Shown in pieces: positions 10,221-17,650 of a stretch of 64,000 bases of DNA. How positions within the stretch are numbered: position 1 is the stretch's first letter; the number at the start of each line of letters is the position of its first letter. The stretch is from Polyangiaceae bacterium (GTDB lineage Bacteria; Myxococcota_A; Polyangia; Polyangiales; Polyangiaceae). Location of the stretch: the NCBI GenBank assembly GCA_016719945.1, contig JADJYE010000010.1, positions 1 through 64,000 of the forward strand, read 5' to 3'. A model generated the notes under the pieces. That model saw nothing but the letters and a program-made list of their open reading frames with translations. It did not search any database and had not been told where the DNA came from. Both the position numbers and the translations under genes were made by a program.

Positions 10221-10694
10221 TCACTTCTTCAAATCGCCGAACGCCTTCTGGACCTCGGCCTCGGACAGCGGGGTGCACGGCTGATCGGGCGGGTGGTTGT
10301 GGGCGATCACGACCTCGCTGACCGGCGCCGGAGCTTCGGCAGCTGCGGCCGCAGGCTCGGCGGCCGCGGCCGTGGCCTGCGGGGCGGCGGGGGGCGCCGC
10401 GGCGCCAGCCCCGCTCGAGGGCGACGCGCTCGCCGGCGCAGGCGCCGGGCGAGGCGCGGGCGCTACGGCGCCGCCCATCACGTCCGGCAGCGGGTTGCCG
10501 CGCCGGAGCGTGGTGGGCGTGGCCTTGGCGCTGCCCGCGGTCGACCCGGTCGGCTTGGCGGACGAGGCTTTGGAGCTCGGCTCGCGCTGTGCGGTCCCCG
10601 AGCTGCTCGCCTCACCCCCGCATCCCCCCGCGAGCGCGCTGGTCGCGAGCGAGCCGACACCCACGAGGACCGGAAGCACGCGCCGTCGAATCAT
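10221..10694 (-). CDS. Lipoprotein with HNHPP C-terminal motif, partner of radical SAM gene
   Basis: 157 residues. The N-terminus MIRRRVLPVLVGVG leads to a lipobox-like ALAGGC near residue 20, then a ~100-residue Ala/Pro/Ser/Thr-rich linker, then a compact C-terminal block IAHNHPPDQPCTPLSEAEVQ with a single Cys. Its ATG overlaps the TGA of the radical SAM gene (ATGA, 10691-10694), so the two are almost certainly translated together. This arrangement suggests the HNHPP/Cys block is the substrate or product-binding tail of the radical SAM enzyme; that is inference. It resembles in layout the radical-SAM/lipoprotein pairs described in Bacteroidetes, but homology to them is not claimed. Confidence 0.65.
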   Translation of the reverse strand: MIRRRVLPVLVGVGSLATSALAGGCGGEASSSGTAQREPSSKASSAKPTGSTAGSAKATPTTLRRGNPLPDVMGGAVAPAPRPAPAPASASPSSGAGAAAPPAAPQATAAAAEPAAAAAEAPAPVSEVVIAHNHPPDQPCTPLSEAEVQKAFGDLKK

Positions 10695-11782
10695 CCAGGC
10701 ATGATCGGCCGATCGACGGAGCTTGTCACCGGTGCGCCGCCCGTCCCGTTGCGGAAGGTCCGCTCGAAGGTGGCGCGGCCCACGGCCTCGCTCTCGAGGG
10801 CGCGGATGATCCGAGGCGCGAGCTCGGCGACGAGCGCGTCGTGGAGGCGCTGCACGGGCCCGGGGGTGGCCGCGTCGCCCGTCTCCTCGAAGCTCGCGCA
10901 CGCGCAGCCTTCCGGGCAGATGGCGGGCCGCGCCGCGTCGAGCCCGGCCTCGAGCGAGCCGATCGAGAGGGTGCCGTCGTCCTCCCGGACGGAGCGACCG
11001 CAGCCGTAGATCCGCCCGCTGGGCGCGATCGCGAGCCTCTTCACGCCGGCCGTGCACAGGTGTGGTGAGCGGCGCTCGCCGCGCGCCGCGAGCACCAGCG
11101 CGGAGTCGAGGGGCTGCACCGAGACGGTGCGCCCCCTGCGGAACCAGCCGATGACGTACGCCGCGATCTGCTCGTACGCGCCGCGAAGGGCCTCGAGGCG
11201 CTCCGGGCTCCAGGCCGCCGCCCAGCTCGGGTTGAGCGTGAGGCGCTCCACGCCGCGGTCGAGCAGCGCGCGCACCCCGCTCGCGAGGTCGCCGAGGGTG
11301 GCCGGGTCGACGACCGTGATCACGTCGAACGGTCGGCCGCACGCGAGCAGGAGATCGAGGGCCGCCTCGACCTCGGCGTGCGTCCCTCGATCGCCGCGTG
11401 TCCGCCGGTTCGTGTCGTGCGCCCAGGCGGTGCCGTCGTGGCTCAGCGCGACGTGCACGCCGAGGTCAGCCAGGGTCGCGACGCGGCCCGCGTCGAGCAA
11501 GGTGCCGTTGGTCGTGACCTGGAGGGCGATCGTCATCCCGCGGGTGTCGGCGCGAGCGCGCGCTTCGGCCGCGAGCTCGATCAAGAGATCCCACTCGAGC
11601 AGTGGCTCACCCCCGAAGAACGAGAGCTCGAGCCGCTCTCCCGCGGCGTCGGCGCGATCGAGCGCCAGATCGATCGCCGCGCTCGCCACCTCGGGCGTCA
11701 TCCGCGCCTTCACCTTGTCGCCCGCGTAGCAGTACCCGCACGACAGGTTGCAGGCGCGCGTGAGCACCAAGGCGACGTCCAC
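10691..11782 (-). CDS. Radical SAM enzyme with SPASM-like Cys-rich C-terminus
   Basis: The [4Fe-4S]-SAM motif CNLSCGYC lies within the first ~20 residues, followed by FFGGEPL (SAM-binding GGE) and TTNGT. The C-terminal third has additional cysteines (CTAG; GRIYGCGR; CPEGCACASF) typical of SPASM/twitch auxiliary cluster domains of peptide-modifying enzymes. GTG at 11782 is the only start that keeps the radical SAM motif and fits before the divergent lectin gene; no strong Shine-Dalgarno is visible, so the start is uncertain. It is the first gene of a two-gene operon with the HNHPP lipoprotein. Likely role: post-translational modification of a peptide or protein (inference from SPASM-like tail and coupling). 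Confidence 0.8.
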   Translation of the reverse strand: MDVALVLTRACNLSCGYCYAGDKVKARMTPEVASAAIDLALDRADAAGERLELSFFGGEPLLEWDLLIELAAEARARADTRGMTIALQVTTNGTLLDAGRVATLADLGVHVALSHDGTAWAHDTNRRTRGDRGTHAEVEAALDLLLACGRPFDVITVVDPATLGDLASGVRALLDRGVERLTLNPSWAAAWSPERLEALRGAYEQIAAYVIGWFRRGRTVSVQPLDSALVLAARGERRSPHLCTAGVKRLAIAPSGRIYGCGRSVREDDGTLSIGSLEAGLDAARPAICPEGCACASFEETGDAATPGPVQRLHDALVAELAPRIIRALESEAVGRATFERTFRNGTGGAPVTSSVDRPIMPG

Positions 11783-11911
11783 GAGGGGAGGATACGCCCG
11801 CCTCGCCTTTTCTTCGTGACGGATCCCTCCGAGGCGTCGACTGGCTGGTGCGAGGTCGAAACGAGGCGGCGGGACAGTCCCGCCACTCCAACCAAGACCC
11901 CGGAGCTTCCC

Positions 11912-12250
11912 ATGATTTCCCGAATTCGCCCCCTGTTGAACAGCGCCCTCTCCGTCCTCGTCGTGTCGGCCATGGCCATGGGGGTGACCGGGTGCCAGCT
12001 CTCGCTGAACGCGAAGACGGACGGGTTTGCGAAGGTGGACGCGAGGCCCAGCAACCCCTCGAAGAAGACCTCCTCGAAGCCCAAGGCAGACAAGGGCCCC
12101 AAGAAGGTGGTGGTCGAGGCTGGCCCGATCTGGAGCAACGACGACGCGCAGACCACGTGCCCTCAGACCTGCGGCGACATGAGCTGGGACGGCGAGTGGT
12201 GGACCACGAAGTGGAATGAGATGTCCGTCTGCGAGTGCATCTCGGGCTGA
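11912..12250 (+). CDS. Small lipoprotein with MVL-type mannan-binding lectin domain
   Basis: 112 residues. The signal peptide ends in GVTGC (lipobox), then comes a basic Lys/Ser/Pro linker, then a ~40-residue domain beginning AGPIWSNDDAQ and ending MSVCECISG. The pattern AGPIWxNxxA..CPxxC....WxxxW....MSVCxC is that of the mannan-binding lectin MVL repeat family, which recognises Man2-3GlcNAc-type glycans. A single unit is present. It is transcribed divergently from the radical SAM gene with ~130 bp between the starts. It could bind extracellular polysaccharide or prey cell-surface glycans. Confidence 0.75.
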   Translation: MISRIRPLLNSALSVLVVSAMAMGVTGCQLSLNAKTDGFAKVDARPSNPSKKTSSKPKADKGPKKVVVEAGPIWSNDDAQTTCPQTCGDMSWDGEWWTTKWNEMSVCECISG

Positions 12251-12277
12251 ACGGCCGAAGGCGGCTACACTCCGCCC

Positions 12278-13639
12278 GTGATCGACGTCGTCGTCATCGG
12301 AGCCGGCAGCGCAGGCGCTCACGCCGCCCTCGCGCTCGCCCAGGGCGGCCGCCAGGTCGTCCTGCTCGACAAGCGCGCGCGCGGCTCGACCGGCGCGCGC
12401 TGGGTCAACATGGTCCCGCGCTGGATGTTCGCAGAGGCGCGGCTCGCCCCGCCGGGCCCCGGCGAGGTCGTCCACAGCCACGCGGGGACGTTCTTCATGA
12501 TCGCGCCGCGTGGAGATCGCTCCGTGCGCGCGCAGAGCGAGGGGCGCTTCTGCCACGTCGACATGCGGCGGCTGATCGAGCGGCTGCTGACGGACGCGAG
12601 TGACGCTGGCGTCGATCTCCGACAGGGCCAGGTCAGCGGCGTCGTCGAGGAGCGCGGGCGCGTAGCGGGCGTCGTGGTGGAGCGCGGCGCGCAGCGCGAG
12701 GTGCTCCGCGCCCGCCTGGTCATCGACGCCTCGGGGCTCGGCGGCGCTGCGCGCTCGCGGGCCCTCGCCGGTGCGCCCTCGCGAGCCGGCGGCGCGTGGG
12801 CGGCGCCTGCCCCCGAAGACCGCTGCCTCGCAGCGCAGTTTCAGGTCGCCGTCCGGGACCCGGGTCCCCTGCTCGAGATGCTCGAGCGCCACGGCGCTCG
12901 CCCGGGCGACGACCTCGCCTTCACCAGCACGCACGGCGGCTACTCGACGCTGACGTTCTCCACGACCCGCGAGATGGATCAGGTCGGCGTGCTCGCCGGC
13001 TCGATCCCCGCGATGGGCGTCATCGGCGGCGCGCAGATGCTCGAGCAGGTCCGAGCCGAGCACCGCTGGCTCGGTGAGCCGCTGTTCGGCGGGCGCGGGG
13101 CGATCCCGGTGCGCATGCCGTACGCGCGCCTCGCGATCCCGGGGCTCGCGCTGATCGGGGACGCGGCGTGTCAGGTCTATGCGTCGCACGGCAGCGGCGT
13201 CGGCATCGGCCTGGTCGCCGGGCGCGCGCTCGCCGACGCGGTCGCGCGCGCCGACGATCCCGGCGAGCTGCGCGCGCTCGAGGCGTATCAGCGAACCTTC
13301 CACCGCCGGCACGGCGGCCTGCTCGCCGCGTCGGACGCGTTTCGCCGCTATTCGCAGCGCCTCACGCCCGAGCACACCACCGAGCTGGTCGCCTCGGGCT
13401 TGATCGACCCGAAGATGTTCGTGCGCGTCATGGAGCAGCGCCCCAACCGGCCGACGCCGCGCGAGCTGCTCCGCATCGCGCGGGGGGTCTCGCGCTCGCC
13501 GCAGGTCGCCGCCCGCTTCGCCCCCATGGCGGCGCGCAGCCTGCTCATCGATCGCTTCGGCGCGTGGCTCGCCGGCGAGCGGCTGCGCGGCGCGCTCGAT
13601 TGGCTCGTCGGGCCGACGCCGGCGGGGCCCCCCGGCTGA
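12278..13639 (+). CDS. FAD-dependent oxidoreductase (geranylgeranyl-reductase-like)
   Basis: 453 residues from GTG 12278. The dinucleotide-binding motif VVIGAGSAGAHAAL is at the extreme N-terminus, followed by LLDKR at the end of beta-2. The second FAD motif, LIGDAACQVYASHGSGVGIGL, matches the GD...P/S-GxG element of group A flavin monooxygenase/geranylgeranyl reductase-type proteins. Substrate unknown; candidates are isoprenoid reduction or hydroxylation of an aromatic compound. It starts 28 bp after the lectin lipoprotein gene, so co-transcription is possible. Confidence 0.75.
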   Translation: MIDVVVIGAGSAGAHAALALAQGGRQVVLLDKRARGSTGARWVNMVPRWMFAEARLAPPGPGEVVHSHAGTFFMIAPRGDRSVRAQSEGRFCHVDMRRLIERLLTDASDAGVDLRQGQVSGVVEERGRVAGVVVERGAQREVLRARLVIDASGLGGAARSRALAGAPSRAGGAWAAPAPEDRCLAAQFQVAVRDPGPLLEMLERHGARPGDDLAFTSTHGGYSTLTFSTTREMDQVGVLAGSIPAMGVIGGAQMLEQVRAEHRWLGEPLFGGRGAIPVRMPYARLAIPGLALIGDAACQVYASHGSGVGIGLVAGRALADAVARADDPGELRALEAYQRTFHRRHGGLLAASDAFRRYSQRLTPEHTTELVASGLIDPKMFVRVMEQRPNRPTPRELLRIARGVSRSPQVAARFAPMAARSLLIDRFGAWLAGERLRGALDWLVGPTPAGPPG

Positions 13640-13654
13640 GTCTCGACACCGTCG

Positions 13655-14551
13655 TCAATGGCGCTTCAATCGCGCCTCGGCCTCTTCTTGGCGCTCGTCG
13701 TAGCTGGGCTCCGGCTCACCCGATTGCGGCGCGATCCGCACGGCCGGCGGCGCTGCGTAGAACGCCGCGCCGGTCGCTCGCGGGTAGGCCGCGATCTGTT
13801 GCGGCGAGGTGGCTTGATTGACGGCGCCTGCCACGGGCTGATCCACGATGCCGAGGTGCTCCTCGACGAGCCGCTCGATGGCGAGCGCCTGCTGGGAGCT
13901 CTCGAGGCCCTTCGCGAGCTTCACCACCGGCCCCCTCGCCACGACCGCGTTGAGGTCGTACGTCAAGGCGCCTTTGCTGCTGACCTGTTGCTCGGTGTAG
14001 AGCTGCCGTATGTCCGACGCCGGGATCGTGCGGTTCCCGCGCGCCGGGATCGGGCCGTGACGCACGCTGAGCACACCGTCCTTCAGCTCGATCAGCGTCT
14101 TGTTGAGCAGGCCGGTCAGCGCCGTGTACGCGACGCCGAGGCCGACGCCGACGTGCAGCAAGGGGAACACGAACATGATCCACGGTGCGCCGGCCTGGAA
14201 GGCGGTGGTGTACCAGAAGCCCAGGAAGCCGAACCACACCAGGCTGAAGAAGGTGAGGAACAGGCTCTGAGGCGCGAACCAGCGACGGGTGATGCGCAGC
14301 GAGCCCGCGTTCGTAGGGGCCTCGCGGTAGTGGCCCGCCGTCGTGGGCCCGCCCTCGCGCTCGACCGTGATCCCCGGCGGGAGCGGGACCTGAGGCACGA
14401 GCGGCTGCACCGGCGGCGCCGCGGGTCCTGCGCGCACCTGGTCCTCGAACGAGAACACTGCGCCACACGACCGGCACTTCGCGACCAAGCGCGTGATGTT
14501 CACGTCCTCGGCGGGGACGGCGGCGGAGCAGCTCGGGCAAGTCACGCGCAT
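13655..14551 (-). CDS. Zinc-ribbon membrane protein of unknown function
   Basis: Start ATG at 14551 (MRVTCPSCSAAVPAEDVN) chosen because it begins right at the first CxxC; 298 residues. An N-terminal MJ0042-like zinc ribbon (CPSC...CRSC, residues ~5-27) is followed by a Pro-rich linker, two membrane helices (SLFLTFFSLVWFGFLGF and WIMFVFPLLHVGVGLG) and a C-terminal cytoplasmic beta-rich region (IELKDGVLSVRHGPIPARG) reminiscent of PH-like membrane-associated domains. The last 40 residues are low complexity and charged. Divergent from mutM with ~44 bp between starts. Confidence 0.65.
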   Translation of the reverse strand: MRVTCPSCSAAVPAEDVNITRLVAKCRSCGAVFSFEDQVRAGPAAPPVQPLVPQVPLPPGITVEREGGPTTAGHYREAPTNAGSLRITRRWFAPQSLFLTFFSLVWFGFLGFWYTTAFQAGAPWIMFVFPLLHVGVGLGVAYTALTGLLNKTLIELKDGVLSVRHGPIPARGNRTIPASDIRQLYTEQQVSSKGALTYDLNAVVARGPVVKLAKGLESSQQALAIERLVEEHLGIVDQPVAGAVNQATSPQQIAAYPRATGAAFYAAPPAVRIAPQSGEPEPSYDERQEEAEARLKRH

Positions 14552-14595
14552 GGCAGCACGACGCACGATAAGGGAAGCTGGGCCAGGATCCACCG

Positions 14596-15471
14596 ATGCC
14601 CGAGCTGCCCGAGGTCGAGGTCACCCGCCGCCTGATCGCCCCGCTGTTGATCGGGCGCCGCATCCGCGCGGTGCACACCACGCGGCCGAGCTATTTCTTC
14701 CTCACTCCGCCGGCCCAGCTGCGGCGCGCGCTGGTGGGGCGCACGGTGGGCGCTCTGGAGCGGCACGGGAAATACCTGCTCGCGTCGCTCGACGACGCGT
14801 CGCGGCTGCTGCTGCACCTGGGCATGACGGGGCAGCTGTTCTCCAGCGTGGTGTCGAGCCCGCGGCTGTTGTCGTCGACCGCTCGCGCGTCGCTCACGCC
14901 CGAGGCGCAGCGCGGCTTCGTGCCGGACGCGCACACCCACTTGCGGCTCGAGCTGGACGGCGGCGGCCCCGACGTGGTGTTCAGGGACGTTCGCAAGTTC
15001 GGCAAGGTGTTGCTGCTCGCGCCGGGCTCCAGCGATCCTCGGCTCGACAAGCTCGGCCCTGACGCGCTGGCCGTGACCGCCGAGCAGCTCGCGCGCGCCG
15101 CTCGACGGCGCGCCGGGCCCGTGAAGTCGTTCCTGCTCGATCAAGCGGTGCTGGCGGGCGTCGGCAACATCTACGCCGATGAGGCGCTGTTCCTCGCCGG
15201 CGTGCGCCCGCTGCGTGGCGCGAACAGGGTTCGGCCAGGGGAGTGGGCGCGGCTCGCCGACAGCGTGCGCAAGGTGCTAGAGCGCAGCATCGAGACCGGA
15301 GGCTCCAGCATCAGCGACTACATCCGCCCCGACGGCGCCGATGGAGGCTATCAGGACGAGCGTCGGGTCTACGGGCGCGAGGGCGAGCCCTGCTCGGCGT
15401 GTGGCGCGCGCATCGTTCGCGTGGTGATCGCGACGCGATCGAGCTGCTATTGCCCGCGCTGCCAGCGCTGA
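14596..15471 (+). CDS. mutM: Formamidopyrimidine-DNA glycosylase Fpg/MutM
   Basis: 291 residues, normal for the family. The N-terminus MPELPEVEV supplies the catalytic Pro2 and Glu3; RHGKYLL carries the conserved beta-lyase/phosphate-contact Lys; NIYADEALF is the helix-two-turn-helix; YGREGEPCSACG..I......YCPRCQR is the C-terminal zinc finger. It excises oxidised purines such as 8-oxoguanine and nicks the abasic site. The last codons (CPRCQR-stop) reappear in part after the RAYT-like gene at ~16803-16817, see findings. Confidence 0.95.
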   Translation: MPELPEVEVTRRLIAPLLIGRRIRAVHTTRPSYFFLTPPAQLRRALVGRTVGALERHGKYLLASLDDASRLLLHLGMTGQLFSSVVSSPRLLSSTARASLTPEAQRGFVPDAHTHLRLELDGGGPDVVFRDVRKFGKVLLLAPGSSDPRLDKLGPDALAVTAEQLARAARRRAGPVKSFLLDQAVLAGVGNIYADEALFLAGVRPLRGANRVRPGEWARLADSVRKVLERSIETGGSSISDYIRPDGADGGYQDERRVYGREGEPCSACGARIVRVVIATRSSCYCPRCQR

Positions 15472-15628
15472 GCGCCGAGGACGAGCGCTTCGCGACGTGC
15501 GCACGCTATGTAGCCAAGCGCTGCCGGCGCCCACTGAGCCAAGGCTCGTGCGCGGGGTCCGAGGTAGACGTCGCCGGGAGGGACGTCTTTTGCACGCAAC
15601 TGGCGGCGTCGATCGTCGATGGAGCCGC

Positions 15629-16543
15629 ATGACTGTTGCGAGCAACCGCTGGAATCGGCGTCCTGCCCGCGAGTGGCTGGGCTCCCACATCACCCTGCGG
15701 CTCGCCGACGGCCGCGTCATCGCGGCGAGCCGTGCTGCGCGGAGGCTGGCGGCGAGGTGCGTCACCCGGGTGGGCGCAGCTCGAGGGCTGCTCGTCTTCA
15801 GCGTCGTCGATACGCACGTCCACGTGGTGGCGCTGGGCGGTCGCGCGCAGGCGGGCGCCCTGGCGCGCCTGACCGAGAGCGCGTTGCGACGCGTCCTCCT
15901 GATCCCCGTGCCGTTCGAGTCCGCCAGGCTCGTCGAGATCGCGGACCCGTCGCACCTCGCGAGCGCGGTCCGCTACGTGCTGCGCCAGCAGGGGCGACAT
16001 GAGGCGTGGCACGACGAGCTCTACGACGGCAGCAGCCTGCCGGATCTGCTCGGGTGGCGAGCGCTCGATGTCGATGGGGCTGCCTGTACAGTGCGGGTTC
16101 GCGCCGAGCTGCCGCGCTTGGCGGGCGCCGAGCTCTGGGAGCTCGTTCGCGCACAGGGCGGGGTCCTCGACGTGCGCGGCAGCCCCCCGCGCCTCGCGCG
16201 CACGCAGCTCGCCGACGCGGCAGCTGGCGCGTTCGGGCTCGCGCACGTGGGCGGCTCGAGCTTGAGCGCGGTCCGAGCCCGTGCCGCCGCCGTGCACGCC
16301 GCGGTCACCTGCGGGCGGGGCTCGCTCGAGACGGCGGAGCTCCTCGGGATGTCACGCCGAGCCGTGCAGCGCGTACGCCAGCAGCCCGTCGAGGCGGCGA
16401 CCGTGACAGCCGTGGGCTGGCAGCTCGCAGTGCGCGCGGCCTTGCAGCTCCAACGCGCGGCTGACGTCCCTACCTCGTGGCCGCACGCTGAGCCGGCCCA
16501 GGGCTCGGCTCGTCCCATGGCTCGGCCTTCGCGTCTTCGCTGA
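15629..16543 (+). CDS. RAYT-like / IS200-type HUH transposase (Y1_Tnp-like)
   Basis: Start ATG 15629 has GGAG 5 nt upstream; 304 residues. The HUH motif is seen as DTHVHVV (His63-x-His65), embedded in a beta-alpha context like REP-associated tyrosine transposases (usually MPNHVHLL). A second conserved segment, SAVRYVLRQQ, matches the RYVxxN/Q helix of RAYTs. The C-terminal ~100 residues hold a helix-turn-helix-like stretch (TAELLGMSRRAVQRVR). RAYTs are single-copy, domesticated relatives of IS200/IS605 transposases that act on REP hairpins. Two related hairpin repeats lie directly downstream (16577-16625 and 16736-16784), which supports this reading. No flanking IS ends were recognised. Confidence 0.65.
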   Translation: MTVASNRWNRRPAREWLGSHITLRLADGRVIAASRAARRLAARCVTRVGAARGLLVFSVVDTHVHVVALGGRAQAGALARLTESALRRVLLIPVPFESARLVEIADPSHLASAVRYVLRQQGRHEAWHDELYDGSSLPDLLGWRALDVDGAACTVRVRAELPRLAGAELWELVRAQGGVLDVRGSPPRLARTQLADAAAGAFGLAHVGGSSLSAVRARAAAVHAAVTCGRGSLETAELLGMSRRAVQRVRQQPVEAATVTAVGWQLAVRAALQLQRAADVPTSWPHAEPAQGSARPMARPSRLR

Positions 16544-16576
16544 CATCCCTCCCCGGGGTCCCGCGCTCAACGGGTC

Positions 16577-16625
16577 GGCGACACAACTCAACCCTGTGAC
16601 GACGATACGGTCGAGTTTCGTCGCA
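16577..16625. repeat. REP-like imperfect palindrome (copy B) downstream of RAYT-like gene
   Basis: Left arm GGCGACACAACTCAAC (16577-16592) and right arm GTCGAGTTTCGTCGC (16610-16624) are imperfect complements around an 18-nt loop containing GACGACGATACG. Copy A at 16736-16784 has the same arm sequence and a related loop (TCGTCGCGATAC). Within the 311-bp stretch between the transposase and HEPN genes no other gene is evident. Confidence 0.55.
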
Positions 16626-16710
16626 TCCGGCGGCCAAGAGCGAGCCTCTCAGGACCACCCCGCGCGCGTCGCGGCGCGCAACTACGCGAATGTTGGCAGA
16701 GCCTTGCCCG

Positions 16711-16730
16711 GCGGACCTCTTTCGGTCCGC
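16711..16730. repeat. Short perfect hairpin between the two REP-like copies
   Basis: GCGGACC and GGTCCGC flank a six-base loop (TCTTTC). It could be part of a larger compound (BIME-like) structure with the neighbouring palindromes; no T-run follows on either strand, so it does not look like an intrinsic terminator. Confidence 0.4.
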
Positions 16731-16735
16731 GCTGC

Positions 16736-16784
16736 GGCGACGAAAGTCGACGTCGTCGTCGCGATACCCCCGACTTTCGTCGCA
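16736..16784. repeat. REP-like palindrome (copy A), 13-bp arms
   Basis: GGCGACGAAAGTCG (16736-16749) is an exact inverted complement of CGACTTTCGTCGC (16771-16783) over 13 bp, with a 21-nt loop. The arms match copy B with one substitution in the core (AAAGTCG versus AAACTCG on the same strand). Typical size and location for a REP cognate to the adjacent RAYT-like protein. Confidence 0.6.
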
Positions 16785-16854
16785 CCCTGAGGGTGGCGCT
16801 CGGGCTGCCAGCGCTGAGAAGCCGTAGAGCTGACGCGCCGGCACGAGACGCGCC

Positions 16855-17262
16855 TCAGCGCTGCGGAACGACCTCGAACCCCCGATCGCGCAAGCAGCGC
16901 TCCGCCTTGGCGATGAACGTCTCCGCGTCCGCGAGGGCCTCTTGGACGAGCCCCTCGGTCGCGTCGAACGCGCGCTCGTAGTCGGCCATGTCCCGGTAGG
17001 TGGAGAGGCGTCCGAGCCGCGCGGCGTCCGAGGCATCGAAGCCAGCACCCCCGAGGTGTGAGGCGAGCAGCCCTGGGAGGCTGCGGTGGCGTCGCGGCTC
17101 GACGCCCTCGGTCAACAGCAGCGCGGTGGCGAAGTGGAAGGCCGCGTAATACGTCCGCGCGAGCGCGTCGTTGAACAGCCTGAGCCCGAACAGCGCCCTG
17201 GCCGCCGCCAGCGCCTGCGCGCCATGGGCCGCCTCACGCGCGACGTCGTCCGCGGGGCTCAA
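16855..17262 (-). CDS. HEPN-domain protein (probable toxin of MNT/HEPN pair)
   Basis: 135 residues, all helical. The pattern DALARTYYAAFHFATALLL followed by STYRDMADYERAF matches the HEPN family (the R..ADYE helix is typical). A possible R-x6-H (Arg36...His43) is present, but the usual catalytic Rx4-6H in the second helix pair is not clear, so RNase activity is uncertain. Its start overlaps the stop of the nucleotidyltransferase gene (ATGA at 17259-17262), the normal coupled arrangement. Family knowledge: HEPN toxins are RNases neutralised by adenylylation from the MNT antitoxin. Confidence 0.75.
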   Translation of the reverse strand: MSPADDVAREAAHGAQALAAARALFGLRLFNDALARTYYAAFHFATALLLTEGVEPRRHRSLPGLLASHLGGAGFDASDAARLGRLSTYRDMADYERAFDATEGLVQEALADAETFIAKAERCLRDRGFEVVPQR

Positions 17263-17585
17263 AGCCGGGCTCCGTCTCGCTCGATCTCCCGGGCCAGCGC
17301 GCGCCCGCTCTCGCGCAGGTCGGCGAAGTGCGCGGTCGACATGGGGAGCGGCGCGAGCGGGATCCCTCTCTCGAGCGAGGTCCGCGTCGCGACGTCGGCG
17401 ACCGACGCGAGCTCCGACGAGGCCAGGCCGTCGATCAGGACCAACACGTCGACGTCGGAGTCCTCCGAGGCCTCACCTCGCGCATAGGAGCCGAACAGCA
17501 CCACCTCGCGGAGCCGGTCGCCGAACACGCCGACCAAACCTTCGCGCAGCGCGAGGAGCCCGGGGCGGAGGTGCGGTGGCAACAT
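17259..17585 (-). CDS. Minimal nucleotidyltransferase (MNT, antitoxin of HEPN pair)
   Basis: 108 residues. The nucleotidyltransferase signature G32-S33-x10-D44-x-D46 (GSYARGEASEDSDVDVLV) is intact. First gene of the two-gene unit with the HEPN protein. In characterised MNT/HEPN systems the MNT protein transfers AMP to a Tyr near the HEPN active site and so blocks RNase activity. The module lies next to a RAYT-like gene and hairpin repeats, suggesting an accessory insertion between mutM and the FGE-type gene. Confidence 0.8.
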   Translation of the reverse strand: MLPPHLRPGLLALREGLVGVFGDRLREVVLFGSYARGEASEDSDVDVLVLIDGLASSELASVADVATRTSLERGIPLAPLPMSTAHFADLRESGRALAREIERDGARL

Positions 17586-17650
17586 GACCGCTCGATGGTA
17601 TCAGACGGCGTCTTGCTCGCGCCTCGAGCCCAGCGGCCGCCTCCGGCGGT

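Noticed and set aside
10691..13375. 894-codon minus frame extending upstream of the radical SAM gene
   Set aside because: Codons above ~11782 run antisense through the lectin and FAD oxidoreductase genes and have no protein-like pattern; only the radical SAM part is real.
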